Positions 1 to 10,500 of a stretch of 64,000 bases of DNA are shown one piece after another. The notes below the pieces were generated by a model that had not been told where the DNA came from, made no database searches, and saw nothing but the letters and a program-made list of their open reading frames with translations. The translations under genes were made by a program, and so were the position numbers. The DNA is from Achatina immaculata (Eukaryota; Mollusca; Gastropoda; Stylommatophora; Achatinidae). How positions within the stretch are numbered: position 1 is the first letter of the stretch; every line of letters begins with the position of its first letter. Location of the stretch: contig CM019713.1 of assembly GCA_009760885.1 (NCBI GenBank), positions 9,637,274 to 9,701,273 on the forward strand. Direction: 5' to 3'.

Positions 1-1160
1 GAGTTTTGGGGATGGGGGGGGCGGGAGGGGAGAAGGGGATGTATAGTATATCTTCCAGCCTGTGGGTGACTGTGTACGAGGAGACTGCGTGAATTAACAA
101 ACATTTCTGGCGTACTTCGTTACAAATATGAAACCGCTCTCACTTTTTTTTTTCACAGATTCCATTAATTTTAGTCTTTCATTAACAAATTTATGCAGGG
201 ATGCAGCTGATGCTTAATGATCGCCGAAGCCATGAACTAATAAGATATTAAAGGGAGTAATTATATAAAAACGTGTGGAAGTTTGGCCATTTCTACAGGC
301 ATTATATTACCATCACACCAAAAAATAAAAAAAGAGCAGCCACCTGCTACAGATGTGACAGTAGCAGACGACAGCGAAAGAGTATTATTCTACCGATCCT
401 GGTTTAAAAGAAATACGTCAGATACATTATCTATAGACATTCATAAAAAACATTACCCTCCTTCCATACGCTTGCTTTTGCTAATCCCGGCGTCAAATCC
501 TTTCAACAGCAAGAATATAAACACAGAGTCGATAGGCCGACTCTCCGCTCGCCATTTTGCCCGAATCACCAATTACTGCAGTATGACACACGCTTATCTC
601 TACAATAAAATTCTTTTGCAGATTCATAATTTTTTTCAACAATTCATAAATTTTAACGATTTAAAATTTTCATTTATAAGGTCTGCGTAATGATCCTGTG
701 ATTTATTTGCATCTTCAAAAAAATATATTGCGGCATCTGTACTTGACCTGAATACTTCCGGGGTCTTCTGGCTCATGAATGAAAGAATCTGATACCACTT
801 AAGGGAGCAAAGATGAATGTAACACAAGGACTGCATGGCTGTCAGTGCCTGCGAATATGAGCTAGAACACTATCCTACCTCTCTCGTGGTGCTCCTAGTA
901 ACAGGCTGTTGCCCTAATTTGCCTGGCTAGTGATGCTGGGATAGAAAAATGGCTTCTCACTGTTCGTCTTACTAGAAGCATGTGCTAAAAGATTACCACA
1001 GATATGGCTGCAGTTGTTAAATACATTTTTTTTTAATTAAAGAAATAATAATAATGAGGTTCGATTTTTTAAAATACTTTTTTCCCTTTTTCTCAAAGTA
1101 TACCAATAGAGAATAGTGGGAAACGAATAGAGCATGCCCAAAATATAATTGAAATTCATT
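1..1160. other. No gene recognised (left edge)
   Basis: AT-rich non-coding DNA. Short open frames (for example 283-690 on plus) have no recognisable motif. A partial copy of dispersed repeat F is visible at about 865-945, where the 'ctacctctc..tggtgctcctagtaacaggc' type of motif seen in other F copies appears. Confidence 0.5.
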
Positions 1161-1196
1161 GGCAGACGCCAAATTATATATATATATATATATAAA
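1161..1196. repeat. (TA)n microsatellite
   Basis: TA dinucleotide run immediately 5' of the family G retroelement fragment. A second TA run lies at that fragment's 3' end, so the element may have inserted into a TA-rich target. Confidence 0.8.
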
Positions 1197-1999
1197 CGCA
1201 GAGGATTACAATGGACCCTTGACACAGCGTTGGAGGACCTTGACTTTGCAGACGACATTTGTCTACTATAAAGCAGCCACAAAGATATGCAAGATAAAAT
1301 AAACAAGCTAATTCAGAATGCAAACAACATAGGACTAAAGATCAACGTAGAAAAAACAAAGTTAATGAAGCAAAATGTGAACAACAGAAATGTACTCAGA
1401 GTAGATAGCAAGTTAGTAGAGGAGGTCAATGAATTTGTATACCTTGGCTGTAGAGTAGTAGAAAATGGAGACAGCACAGAGGACATCAACAGCAGACTTA
1501 CTAGAGCAAACCAGGCTTTTGCAGTGCTGCAGACTATATGGACATCTAAAAAAACTAAGCAGAAATACGAAAATCAGGATATTTAAGAGTAATGTTCTAA
1601 GTGTACTACTCTATGGAAGTGAATGCTGGATAGTCACCAAAACCAAGCTGAATTCTTTCCAGACTAAATATTTACGAAGAATTAGACAAATATTTTGGCC
1701 AAAACACCATAAGAAACAACATCGTGTTGGCAGAAATGCAGATGAAGCCACTGACAGCAATTATTGAGGAAAGACGCTGGTGATGGTTGTGACATGTGCT
1801 CCGAGTGACTGACAACTCACTACCAGAAATAGCACTAAGATGGACACCACAGGGGAACAGAAGTAAGGGTAGACCAAAAGAGACATGGAGAAGAACAACA
1901 GAGAGGGCTCACCTGGGCAAGAGCAGAAAAAAAGGCAAAGGACAGGCATTTGTGGAAAACCCTTGCGGAAGCCCCATGTGCCCTGGGCACTTAAGGTTC

Positions 2000-2000
<1 letters not shown>
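1197..2000 (+). mobile_element. Family G non-LTR retrotransposon, 3' part (RT C-terminus), decayed
   Basis: Translation gives the end of an RT domain. [10 protein letters not shown] motif (catalytic FADD near 1239-1250) is followed by an in-frame stop. Then come the KINVEKTKLM and EFVYLGC thumb-region motifs and LLYGSECW (about 1600). Near 1840-1900 are the basic [10 protein letters not shown] motifs typical of the C-terminus of RTE-like proteins. Several frame changes (about 1570, 1765) break the frame. The last 60 bases recur at 4353 and 42420, so this is the real 3' end of a family. RTE-like assignment rests on motif style. Confidence 0.8.

Positions 2001-2072
<72 letters not shown>
2001..2072. 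repeat. (TA)n then (GA)n microsatellite tail
   Basis: About 40 bases of TA followed by about 27 bases of GA, directly after the conserved 3' end of family G. It is probably the simple-repeat tail of the retroelement, expanded after insertion. Confidence 0.75.
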
Positions 2073-2073
<1 letters not shown>

Positions 2074-3276
2074 TGTTTATCTTCTCACCCACCGCTTTCA
2101 AGCATTTTACTGGGCTGCTGTTTAGGGAATATGGCTTTATCATATATATAATGTTCTTACCTAAACTGTTTTTCAGTCCTCCATGATCATAGACCTATCT
2201 ATCTATCTATCTATCTCCGCGCCTGCTGGCGTCCTTCTAGCTTTCGTTTTGTTCTACAGAGAACTGTTTGTTCTTGTTTCTGTTCCAGCTTCCCAGATCG
2301 TTGTTCTCTGAAGCCGACGCTGCCGTGATGTTCACTGTATATTAGGGTGACTTTTTAGAAGAATCATACTTGATCCAAGAGACGAGCCATGGCGATCATT
2401 ACTATGTTAACTAGGCTGAAAGGAACACACAAACCTAGACTAAGAGTACCATGGCGAGATTGGGCAGATCTTTGCCATCTCTGACTCAGTTGCCCTGACA
2501 AGCGTACCGTAACACCCCCCCCCCCCACACACACACACAAACACACACCCACACACTCCTAGGGCGTCTTTTGCGCCTAACACTTTATAAAATACTTCTC
2601 CATGGATATGATGAACAACGGAAATATAATTCCAGAAACATCCGGGGCCATTCCTAAAATAACTGAGACAGATCATACTCTCTCTCTCCCGCCTTCGCCC
2701 TAAAACGTGTGCTATATGCATTTTGCCAGTTTGCTTCCTAGGCCGTGACTTTTAGTTCGTTTTCTTCCTGGCTTGTTTTTATGATAAAGTTCGTCTTCAC
2801 AATTCGACCCTTATTTTTTTGTCTAGACCTGTCGTTCCCACTTGGTATCCGTAACAAAAACTCTAGGTTCTTGAGCAAGATAAACTTGTTGACATATCTT
2901 GTGATGGCTCATTGAAAATAATTTTCAAACAATGCAAACTGGACCAGTTCTGTGTAAAGGTTTTTAATCTGACTATAAGACGGTTGCATTGAAGCACCTC
3001 GTTCCATTTTGTTCCACATACCTTAGTGAACAAACGTTTTGAGACATATTGTTACATGAAGAACAAGCACAGGAATCGGGTTTTCTTCTGTGTTTTTTTT
3101 TTTTTTGGATCCAGTTTTGAGATTAAAAATAGGAAATATTGAACCAGATGTGGAAGCGATTGTCCGGAATAAGATAAAATTTAAAAAAGAGCCATGCTTT
3201 CTCTCACCATATTTAGGTTGGTTAGCTGTCACACATTTCATATTCTATTCATTTGTCACAACAAGTAGGATTGCTA

Positions 3277-3277
<1 letters not shown>
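2073..3277. other. No gene; simple repeats
   Basis: Non-coding. It contains a short (CTAT)n run at about 2193-2216, a C tract followed by (CA)n at 2513-2560 and an 11-13 base T run near 3093. Open frames here read through these tracts and carry no recognisable domain. Confidence 0.5.

Positions 3278-3280
<3 letters not shown>

Positions 3281-3334
<54 letters not shown>
3281..3334. repeat. (CT)n microsatellite
   Basis: Pure CT dinucleotide run of about 54 bases. Confidence 0.95.
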
Positions 3335-3336
<2 letters not shown>

Positions 3337-3441
3337 ACTACATTATTATCATTTGGAAAAGTCACCAAGTTTGTGCTGTGTATTATAGTCAGTGTAGAGT
3401 TTATACATTTTATGCACACAAATAATAATTATTATTATTAT

Positions 3442-3645
3442 TCGAGCCCAACAATATTAGAATCAGAAGCAGAAGAGGCCATGAGAACAATGAAACATGG
3501 TAAAGCTACTTGCTTGGACAAGATCAACATAGAAATGTTAGAAGCTCTAGAGGAATTTGGAATAGAGAGTATTACAGATTTGTGCAGTGATGTATACAAC
3601 ATAGGATACATACCACAGGACCTGAAAACTTCAGTATTTATCTTC
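3442..3645 (+). mobile_element. Family C RTE fragment (palm N-terminal region)
   Basis: The translation TILESEAEEAMRTMKHGKAT..DKINIEMLEAL..IGYIPQDLK aligns with the same part of the nearly complete family C element at about 6875-7060 (ILEDEIIDAIKHMKKGKATGPD). Only about 65 codons survive. It is joined directly to an opposite-strand family A piece. Confidence 0.8.
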
Positions 3646-3649
3646 TTAC

Positions 3650-4352
3650 ATCTTACATTCTTCCCGTGCTGCTAAACGTCACATAGGGCCCGTATTTCGC
3701 CAAGATTTCCTGTTTTCAGCGAGTTTTTCAATCTCATCAAGGGATGTTGTACCCACTGAACTGGCCTCTCTTAACAATATCCTCTTTAGAGTTTCACGTG
3801 GTCGACCTTTTTCTTCGGCCTGTTGTGTTCCACTGACAGATTGTTGTTTGCTCATCTGTTTTATCTCTACGTTGTTCTTGAATTCATTCCACTTTATACC
3901 AACTATTTTCCTTAGGCATTTATTTTCAAAAGAATCTCATTTCTTGTATATTTCTTTAGTTGTTTTCCAGCTTTCGTATGCATAAATGAGGGTGGGTATT
4001 ACATTTGAATTGAATAATCTTAACTTGGTTTTTGTGCTTATAACTTTTGAATGCCATATGTTCTCCAGATTCTTGAAGGTCAATGCTGCTTTGGCAAATC
4101 GAATTCTAATTTCTTTTCTGGTATCACCCTTGTGGTCTATATAGCTGCCGAGATATGCAAAATGGTTTACTTCTTCAACAGCTGTTCCTTCTACGTATAT
4201 GTGTCCTTCGTCGTTAATGAGAACCTTCATTATTTTTGTTTTATCCTTGTTAATTTCAAGTCCTATTTTACTAGCCGTTAAAGGCAGGGTATATGTTTTT
4301 ACTTGCATTGATTTCACATTGTCACTGATAGGAGTTATGTCATCTGCAAAAT
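3650..4352 (-). mobile_element. Family A RTE fragment, 3' part
   Basis: Minus-strand translation contains [16 protein letters not shown] (catalytic FADD), [25 protein letters not shown] and LIYAYESW. Then, after frame breaks, it has the C-terminal region and the family 3' end (CACGGGAAGGATATAAG type, here degraded near 3655-3690). It matches the longer A copy at 48623-49580. Insertion of a family G tail at 4353 interrupts it. Confidence 0.85.
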
Positions 4353-4420
4353 GCATTTGTGGAAAACCCTTGCGGAAGCCCCATGTGCCCTGGGCACTTA
4401 AGGTTCAGAGAGAGATAGAG
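4353..4420 (+). mobile_element. Family G 3'-end fragment
   Basis: About 57 bases, beginning GCATTTGTGGAAAACCC and ending GGCACTTAAGGTTCAG, are identical or nearly so to the 3' end of the G element at 1949-2000. A GA-rich tail follows. A roughly 20-base imperfect direct repeat (ATATGTTTTTACTTgCATTGA) occurs at about 4291-4311 and 4423-4443. This may be a decayed long target-site duplication. Confidence 0.75.
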
Positions 4421-4477
4421 ATATATGTTTTTACTTACATTGAGATTATCTATCGTAAAATGCTACATATATTCAGT

Positions 4478-4589
4478 CTTCTTCTTCGTTCGCATTGCCT
4501 GTTTATATCTGCAGTCCTGTCTCTTGGATAAATTTCACTGTTTTTTTGTAACTCATGTATGGAACCGTAGAGCTTATCTTCTTTAGTGG
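4478..4589 (-). mobile_element. LINE L, 112-bp 3' terminal fragment with TSD
   Basis: Minus-strand copy of the terminal 112 bases of the RNase H-encoding LINE L, compare 13820-13931. It begins at its (GAA)n tail. It is flanked by a perfect 11-bp duplication ATATATTCAGT at 4467-4477 and 4590-4600, which shows a severely 5'-truncated insertion. Confidence 0.9.
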
Positions 4590-4600
4590 ATATATTCAGT

Positions 4601-5005
4601 ATTCTTTTATGGCGTAGAAGCCTGGACCTTGAATAAGACAACAGAAAAGAAAATCGAGGCCCTAGAACTTGTACTTGGGGCCCTAGAAATGTGGATATAC
4701 AGAAGAATAGGGCGTGTTCCATGGACAGAAAAGAAGACAAACAACGAAGTGATAAACCAGCTGGAAGTGAAAAAAAATATTGAAAATCATAAAAGCAAGA
4801 CACCTAAGATATTTTGCCATGTCAAGAGGCACAATACTATACTGAAGATACTTCATGGAAAAGAACAAGAGGACAATAGCGATATAGCTGTATGGGCAAC
4901 ATCAAGATATGGACAGGGACAAGCTTGACCGAGTGTTCTAGGAAGAAAAGAAACAGAACAGAGTGGAGATGCATTGCAGCCAACCTAATATGATGATGAT
5001 GCAAA
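4601..5005 (+). mobile_element. Family C-like RTE 3' fragment with (ATG)n tail
   Basis: Translation reads FYGVEAWTLNKTTEKKIEALE..MWIYRRIGRVPWTEK, the C-terminal region of RTE-like proteins. It then shows a degraded HVKRHN motif and ends in ATATGATGATGATG at about 4988-5001. Family C at 5396 has the same kind of (ATG)n tail. Confidence 0.75.
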
Positions 5006-5383
5006 AAACACTTTTAAGCACATATTTACCATAAAGATATGAAACTTTTCCAAAGTATGGAGGTCTCTTGCCTGGATTTTGAAACAGCACAGGTTCGCGG
5101 ACTTTTGTTAATTGAGACACACTGGACTAGACTATTATGTTACAAGGAGCATCACTCTGCGCAACAGTAACCTGTCTGCTATATATTCACCTTGATTCCT
5201 GCCTGTTCCTTCTCCAGGTCATACTTTGATGCCAGTTTAATGCAACATCAGCTTTTCGTAAATAAAATAACTAACAGAAACCGTATTCTTAGTGCACGAG
5301 GATTCCGTCTAAATATGGAAAAACTAATCAGAAGGCTATGCCATTTGTTTTAGGTTTAGAATTAACAATAAATTTGATCCAGT
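5006..5383. other. No feature recognised
   Basis: AT-rich sequence between two retroelements. No coding, repeat or RNA signal was recognised. Confidence 0.5.
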
Positions 5384-8300
5384 AAAGTAGTCACTGTTTA
5401 TATAGAATAATTATGCTTAAACAGAATAATCGATTCATCATGAACGACGTTAATGGATGTTCCTCTGGAACAGCCTCGTCCGGTAGGGCAGCTCACAAGC
5501 CACAGGTGAGGCCAGATCGTCATCAAGCTACTGGTGGCAAAACTAACAAGTTCAAAATAGCAACATGGAATGTTAGAACTTTATTCCAGGCTGGAAAATT
5601 AGAAAATGTAAAGATGGAAATGGAAAGGATGAAGATCAACATATTAGGAATGAGTGAAGTTAGATGGACAGGTGCAGGGAAGATAAACTCAGATAAATAT
5701 ACAATAATATATTCAGGAAGTGAGAAACATGAACGAGGAGTAGGAATTATATTTGATGAACAAACGGCAAGGACAATTGTAGGATATTTGAACATCTCGG
5801 ACAGAGTCCTGCTAGCCCAACTGAAAGGACAACCAATAAACATAAATATTATACAAGTGTACGCTCCAACATCTGAAAGCTCTGAAGAAGATTTACAGCT
5901 ATTTTATAATGACATAGAGACAGCACTAAAACACACAAAGTCACATGAAGTTACCATAGTCATGGGAGATTTTAATGCCAAAGTTGGTAAGGAAGAACTT
6001 CAGACATCGTTGGTGACTATGGACTGGGGGAGAGGAATGACAGAGGTTATAAATTAATTGAATGGGCAAGAATACATAGCATGGTTGTAGGAAACACCTG
6101 GTTTAAACAACATCCTCGAAGACTGGCAACGTGGTGCAGTCCAGACAAAAAGACTTTTAACCAGATAGACTACATATTAATCAACAAACGATTCCGCAAT
6201 GCATTACTGACAACAAAAACCATGCCAGGAGCTGACTGCAATAGTGACCATGATCCACTCTGTGGAAAAGTTAGAATAAAACTGAAGAAAGCAGGAAGAA
6301 AAGTGAGAAACATCAAACTGAATACAGAACTTCTTAAAAATGACCAAGAACTGCGAGAACAATACAAAGTTGTTATAACAAATAGATACAATGCAATAGC
6401 AAAGATAAATAGTATAGATGAACAATGGGAAATGTTAAGAGATTATATCCACCAAACTGTTAAGGAGATAATACCTCCAAAAAAAGAAGCCCCTAAAAAT
6501 AAATGGATGACAGACGACATCTTAGGACTTATGGACAAGAGGAGGAGGAGTAAAAATAACGAGAAAAAATATAACAAGATAAATAAAGAAATAAGACGCA
6601 AATGCAGAGAAGCAAAAGAAGTGTGGTTAAATGAGCAGTGCAGACAGATAGAGGACTCTCTTATTAAAGACAGCAAAAACATGCACAAACGAATTAATGA
6701 ACTCACAGGCAGGAAAACAAAATATACCACAGGATGACTGAAATCGAAAGAAGGTAAAATGTTAATGGGAAAAGAAGACATTGTGGACAGGTGGACAGAG
6801 TATATCGGTGAGCTATATGGAGGAGAAAGACCAGAATTAACACCAGATACTGAAAACTGTGAGGGACCACCAATACTTGAAGATGAAATCATAGATGCCA
6901 TCAAACACATGAAGAAAGGAAAAGCGACTGGGCCTGATAATATAACAATAGAAGAAATAGAGGCACTAGAGGAAACAGGAATAAAAATAATAACCAAGTT
7001 ACTGAATGACATTTACAACAGTGGTTATATTCCCAGTGACCTGATTAAATCCACGTTTATAGCAGTACCAAAGAAACCAGGTGCAAAGGAATGTGACGAC
7101 CACCGGACTATCAGCCTCTCATGTCACATAACGAAGCTACTTCTGAGAATAATTATGAGAAGAACAAGGAAAAAGATAAAAATGGAAATAGCAGATGAAT
7201 AGTTTGGATTTGTTGAAGGAAAGGGAACACACAATGCCATTTATGCTTTACGAACACTAACAGAAAGAGCTTTAGAAGTACAGAAAGATCTCTACTTATG
7301 CTTCATTGATTACACCAAGGCATTTGACAAGGTGAAACATAATGAAATTATTAAAATGCTTCAGGACATCAATATAGACGGCTAAGACCTGAGGATTGTA
7401 AAACATCTATACTGGCAGCAAGAAGCAGCAGTTCGAGTTGAAAATAGAACTGGAAAATATCAACCTATAAAACAAGGGGTGCGACAAGGATGTGTACTAT
7501 CTCCAGACCTTTTTTCTCTGTATAGCGAGAATATTCTAAGAACAATCATCACAGAACCAGGCATAAAAATTGGAGGATACAATATTAACAACCTTCGGTA
7601 TGCTGACGACACAGTACTGATAGCTGAGAACCAACAAGACCTACAAAATCTCTTGGATAAAGTCGCCAAAGAAAGTGAACAGAAAGGCCTTACTTTGAAC
7701 ATCAAAAAGACAGAGACTATGGTTATATCTAAGAAACAGAATCCACCAGCATGCAGTATTAAATTAAACGGAACTATTCTAAAGCAGGTGCAGAAATTCA
7801 AATACCTTGGAGCAGTAATAACTTCAGATGGGAAATGCAGAACAGAAATTAGGAACAGAATAGGCCAAGCAAAGACTGCATTTTAGAGAATGAGAAACAT
7901 ATTGACCAACACATCCTTATCAATGAATGTTAGAAAACGAGTCCTAAAATGTTATATTGAACCTATCTTGTTATATGGAAGTGAATCATGGACAATAGGC
8001 AAGTCTGCACAAAAATCATTGGAAGCAGCAGAAATGTGGTTTATTAGAAGAATGTTGCGAATCCCCTGGACAGCAAAAATAACTAATGAAGAATGTAGGA
8101 GAAGAGCTGGAGAGACAAAAAACCTTGTCAAAAAGATAAGAGAGAGACAATGTACTTTCATAGGACATGCAATGAGACGAGGGGGCATTGAAAATATTAT
8201 AACAACAGGAAAAATAGAAGGAAGAAGATCAAGAGGAAGACCAAGAGAAATGATACTGGACAGTCTGACAGGATGGTGTGAGAGGAGATCACCAACTGAG

Positions 8301-8398
8301 CTGATGGCCTGCATGAAGGATCGTGTACTCTGGAGAAGCATAATAGCCAACGCCAGTCGGCACGGCACATGATGATGATGATGATGAAAGTAGTCACT
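5384..8398 (+). mobile_element. Family C RTE-like retrotransposon, nearly complete, with 12-bp TSD
   Basis: The element proper is 5396-8386 (2991 bp). It is flanked by a perfect 12-bp direct repeat AAAGTAGTCACT at 5384-5395 and 8387-8398. It ends in (ATG)n (8368-8386), the short-tandem-repeat tail typical of RTE-clade non-LTR elements. One long frame encodes an apurinic-type endonuclease followed by reverse transcriptase. The size is close to that expected for RTE elements (about 3.2 kb), so only a short 5' truncation is likely. Confidence 0.93.
5413..8372 (+). pseudogene. Endonuclease-reverse transcriptase ORF of family C (one frameshift, four stops)
   Basis: Endonuclease: KIATWNVRTL, SEVRWTG (Glu), VYAPT, VMGDFNAKVG (Asp/Asn) and SDHDPL (His) give the APE catalytic set in order, about 5560-6260. 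Reverse transcriptase: GKATGPDNI (about 6920), a degraded D..KAFDKV (7310), [15 protein letters not shown] (7479) and the catalytic [11 protein letters not shown] (about 7593). C-terminal: ILLYGSESW (7970), AEMWFIRRM and RRSRGRPRE (8225). The frame changes once, near 6000. Downstream the same frame is interrupted only by stops near 6735, 7200, 7383 and 7884. Database hits to 'craniofacial development protein 2' would reflect the endonuclease domain and should not be taken as a host gene. Confidence 0.9.
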
Positions 8399-8696
8399 AA
8401 TACCATATCCCCATGTGCCTCTAAGACATGATAGGATTACTTTTTTTTTAAAGTAGTCTTCTGATGATACTGGAACCATTCTTAGTCGGTATTCCACGGA
8501 TAGTCACCGTTCAGTAAGAGCATATATAACAAGGAAACAATAACACTGTCAAGAGACTCAACATTGTCATTCAGATTTCATTCTGAATGTTTTTATCCGT
8601 TTTTTTTCCGTGATAAAGGTTTATTATTAAACTTACTTTAAAAACAAATTTCTGCATAATCGACTTATTATTCAAAATGATAAAAATCCCTGTTTC
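8399..8696. other. No feature recognised
   Basis: AT-rich non-coding DNA between the family C element and a SINE. Confidence 0.5.
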
Positions 8697-8895
8697 CGTG
8701 CCATTTAGGCATACTTAATTCTAAGACTTTTGGCACATGATTTATCATGCCTGGCTGCATTTACTTTTCCAAATGTCTCTGGTGACCCCGGGGCCTCTTT
8801 GGTGTGTACGAAAAAAAATTGTGCCCTGTTAGGACTTGAACCCGATTCAACTAGATTCGTAGACCGAGCGCCTAACCAGGCCGTCATCTCATTAT
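8697..8895 (-). mobile_element. tRNA-derived SINE, minus-strand copy
   Basis: The minus strand shows a pol III B-box-like GGTTCAAGTCC at 8832-8842 and the 'cccgg ggtc' body. It also has the conserved gccaggc..gataaatcatgtgcc region seen in the plus-strand copies at 24141 and 38729. The clover-leaf-like head and shared body indicate a tRNA-derived SINE. Confidence 0.7.
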
Positions 8896-8908
8896 TTACA
8901 GGTTTTCT

Positions 8909-8996
8909 GCTTTTGCAGTTCTAACTTCCTTTCTGGTGTCACCATCCTGGTCTACGTAGCTGCCGAGGTATGCAAAGTGGTTTATTTCTTCAAAAT
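8909..8996 (-). mobile_element. Short family A fragment
   Basis: About 88 bases match the [17 protein letters not shown] coding region of family A (compare minus strand near 49138-49215). Confidence 0.75.
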
Positions 8997-9184
8997 CCGA
9001 CAGATACTTATATAATTTTATGTCCTATCACTGTAGCCATCTGTCGGTGTTTATGTTTACACTTCCTCATCTTGCTGCTGCTCATAGTGGTTAGAGTAAG
9101 TGGAAAGCACGCTTCACTACAAGGATGATCTCTGGTTTTATAAATCATTACCTTCTGTTCGTGAGCTTCAATCACTTCAGTCAC

Positions 9185-10130
9185 TCAATCATTTGCATGA
9201 CCTTCGCCTCCCTAACAACTCTCTTTTTTTCATTATGTACCCTACTAAAACACGGTCTTTTCTAAATTCTCATGACGTTTAATTAATCTATCTCTCTTTA
9301 ATCTTCTTTGCTAGCCAACCTTCTTCAATATTAAGTTCTTGTAGTATGGGTATATTTGCTCTTTTTTTGTGTCCACGATATTTGGACTCTTCTGTAGCGT
9401 TACATTCAAAGGTATTTATGGGTTTCTCAGTTGTTAAGTGTCCAGGTCTCACAGGCATACGTTGCCATGGGAAAGATGCATGCCCTTAAAAATCTTATTT
9501 TTGTAGTTATGTCTGTTCCTCTCCACAGCTTCTTTAGTTTTTTTTATTTTTTGAAGAGCAATAGATATGTTCTTTTTATTTCCCTCATTGTATCTCCATT
9601 ATTAGTTAGTAGTTATCCAAGATATTCAAAACTCTCCACTTCTTCCAATTTTTTTTTCATTGATACATATTTTAGCTGCCTTGTTTGTTTTGTCAATTGT
9701 CATCAATTTAGTTTTCTTTGCATTAAGATAGAGGTTTTGTTCTTCACTATTATTATGGACTGACATAATTAGTTTTTCTATTCATTTTTGTTTCATTGTT
9801 GATGATCTGCAAATGGATGCATCAGCAGCAGGCCATCTTGCTCACAACCGAGAGGCCTACAGGAGTGCTGTTTGGGAGGCAAAGATCCGCAAGGGACATA
9901 CAAATGAATGAATGATTCATTTTTGTGTTGTGGACAGTAATACTGTCATCAGCATATCTAATCTCTGGTATTTCATAAACTCCAATTGTTATGGCATCGT
10001 AATATTCTTTGTCTACATCTACAACATTCCTCATTATATTTTCAATATACAAATTAAATAAGTATGGCACCAGCGTGCACCCCTTGTTTTGTGTCAAACC
10101 AAGTTGCTGTTTCACCATTTATTCTCACTG
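9185..10130 (-). mobile_element. Family B RTE fragment, interrupted at 9780
   Basis: The minus strand encodes an RT with [10 protein letters not shown] (catalytic YADD, about 9950-9985), then thumb and C-terminal regions in broken frames. The 3' end lies near 9185 (CATTTGCATGACC, a degraded form of the family's CATTTGCATGTCC end). A 123-bp piece of another B copy, in opposite orientation, splits it at 9792-9914. Without that piece the reading frame region is continuous with 9927-10130. Confidence 0.85.
9792..9914 (+). mobile_element. Family B 3' fragment inserted in another B copy
   Basis: A 123-bp piece of the B 3' end ([26 protein letters not shown]) ends in (AATG)n. It is flanked by a perfect 12-bp duplication ATTCATTTTTGT at 9780-9791 and 9915-9926, so it is an independent 5'-truncated insertion. 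Confidence 0.9.
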
Positions 10131-10329
10131 CTCCCTGTTGGTCTAGATACAGCAGTAATATTAACTGTATCAAATGTGTTGGAAAACCCATATTTCATTG
10201 TGAGCTTATGGCATATAATTTGGTTTCACACTGTTAGCAACATCATCTCAAAGTTTACTGCCAGCAGACAGAAATTCTACAGCCAACAAGCAGGTAAGAG
10301 AATTTGGACAGAAGTGACACACAATAAAT

Positions 10330-10500
10330 GTTCATTCATTTATTATTTCTTTAACATAGGATTCATATGAACCTATATTTTATCTCCTCTATTTCTTTGT
10401 CCTGTTTGTATTTGTACAATTAACACCGAAACATCACAACTTTGTAGTCATTAAGTAATAAAGCTGTTCCTACTTTTTTTTTCCTAGTTTATACATTTTG
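10330..10500 (+). mobile_element. Penelope-like element terminal fragment
   Basis: Contains the terminal module shared with 31270-31430, 40838-41080 and 60496-60708. The module includes ACACCGAAACATCACAACTT, a run TTAAGTAATAAAGC, a T tract and CTAGTTTATACATTTTG. The copy at 40838 is attached to a GIY-YIG endonuclease reading frame, which gives the Penelope-like assignment. Confidence 0.75.

Noticed and set aside
1161..2040. The two (TA)n runs flanking family G as a proven target-site duplication
   Set aside because: Simple repeats cannot be told apart from tail expansion, so this was kept only as a possibility.
5413..6057. A host gene similar to 'craniofacial development protein 2'
   Set aside because: The similarity is to the endonuclease domain of RTE retrotransposons. 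The frame sits inside a TSD-flanked element with RT downstream.
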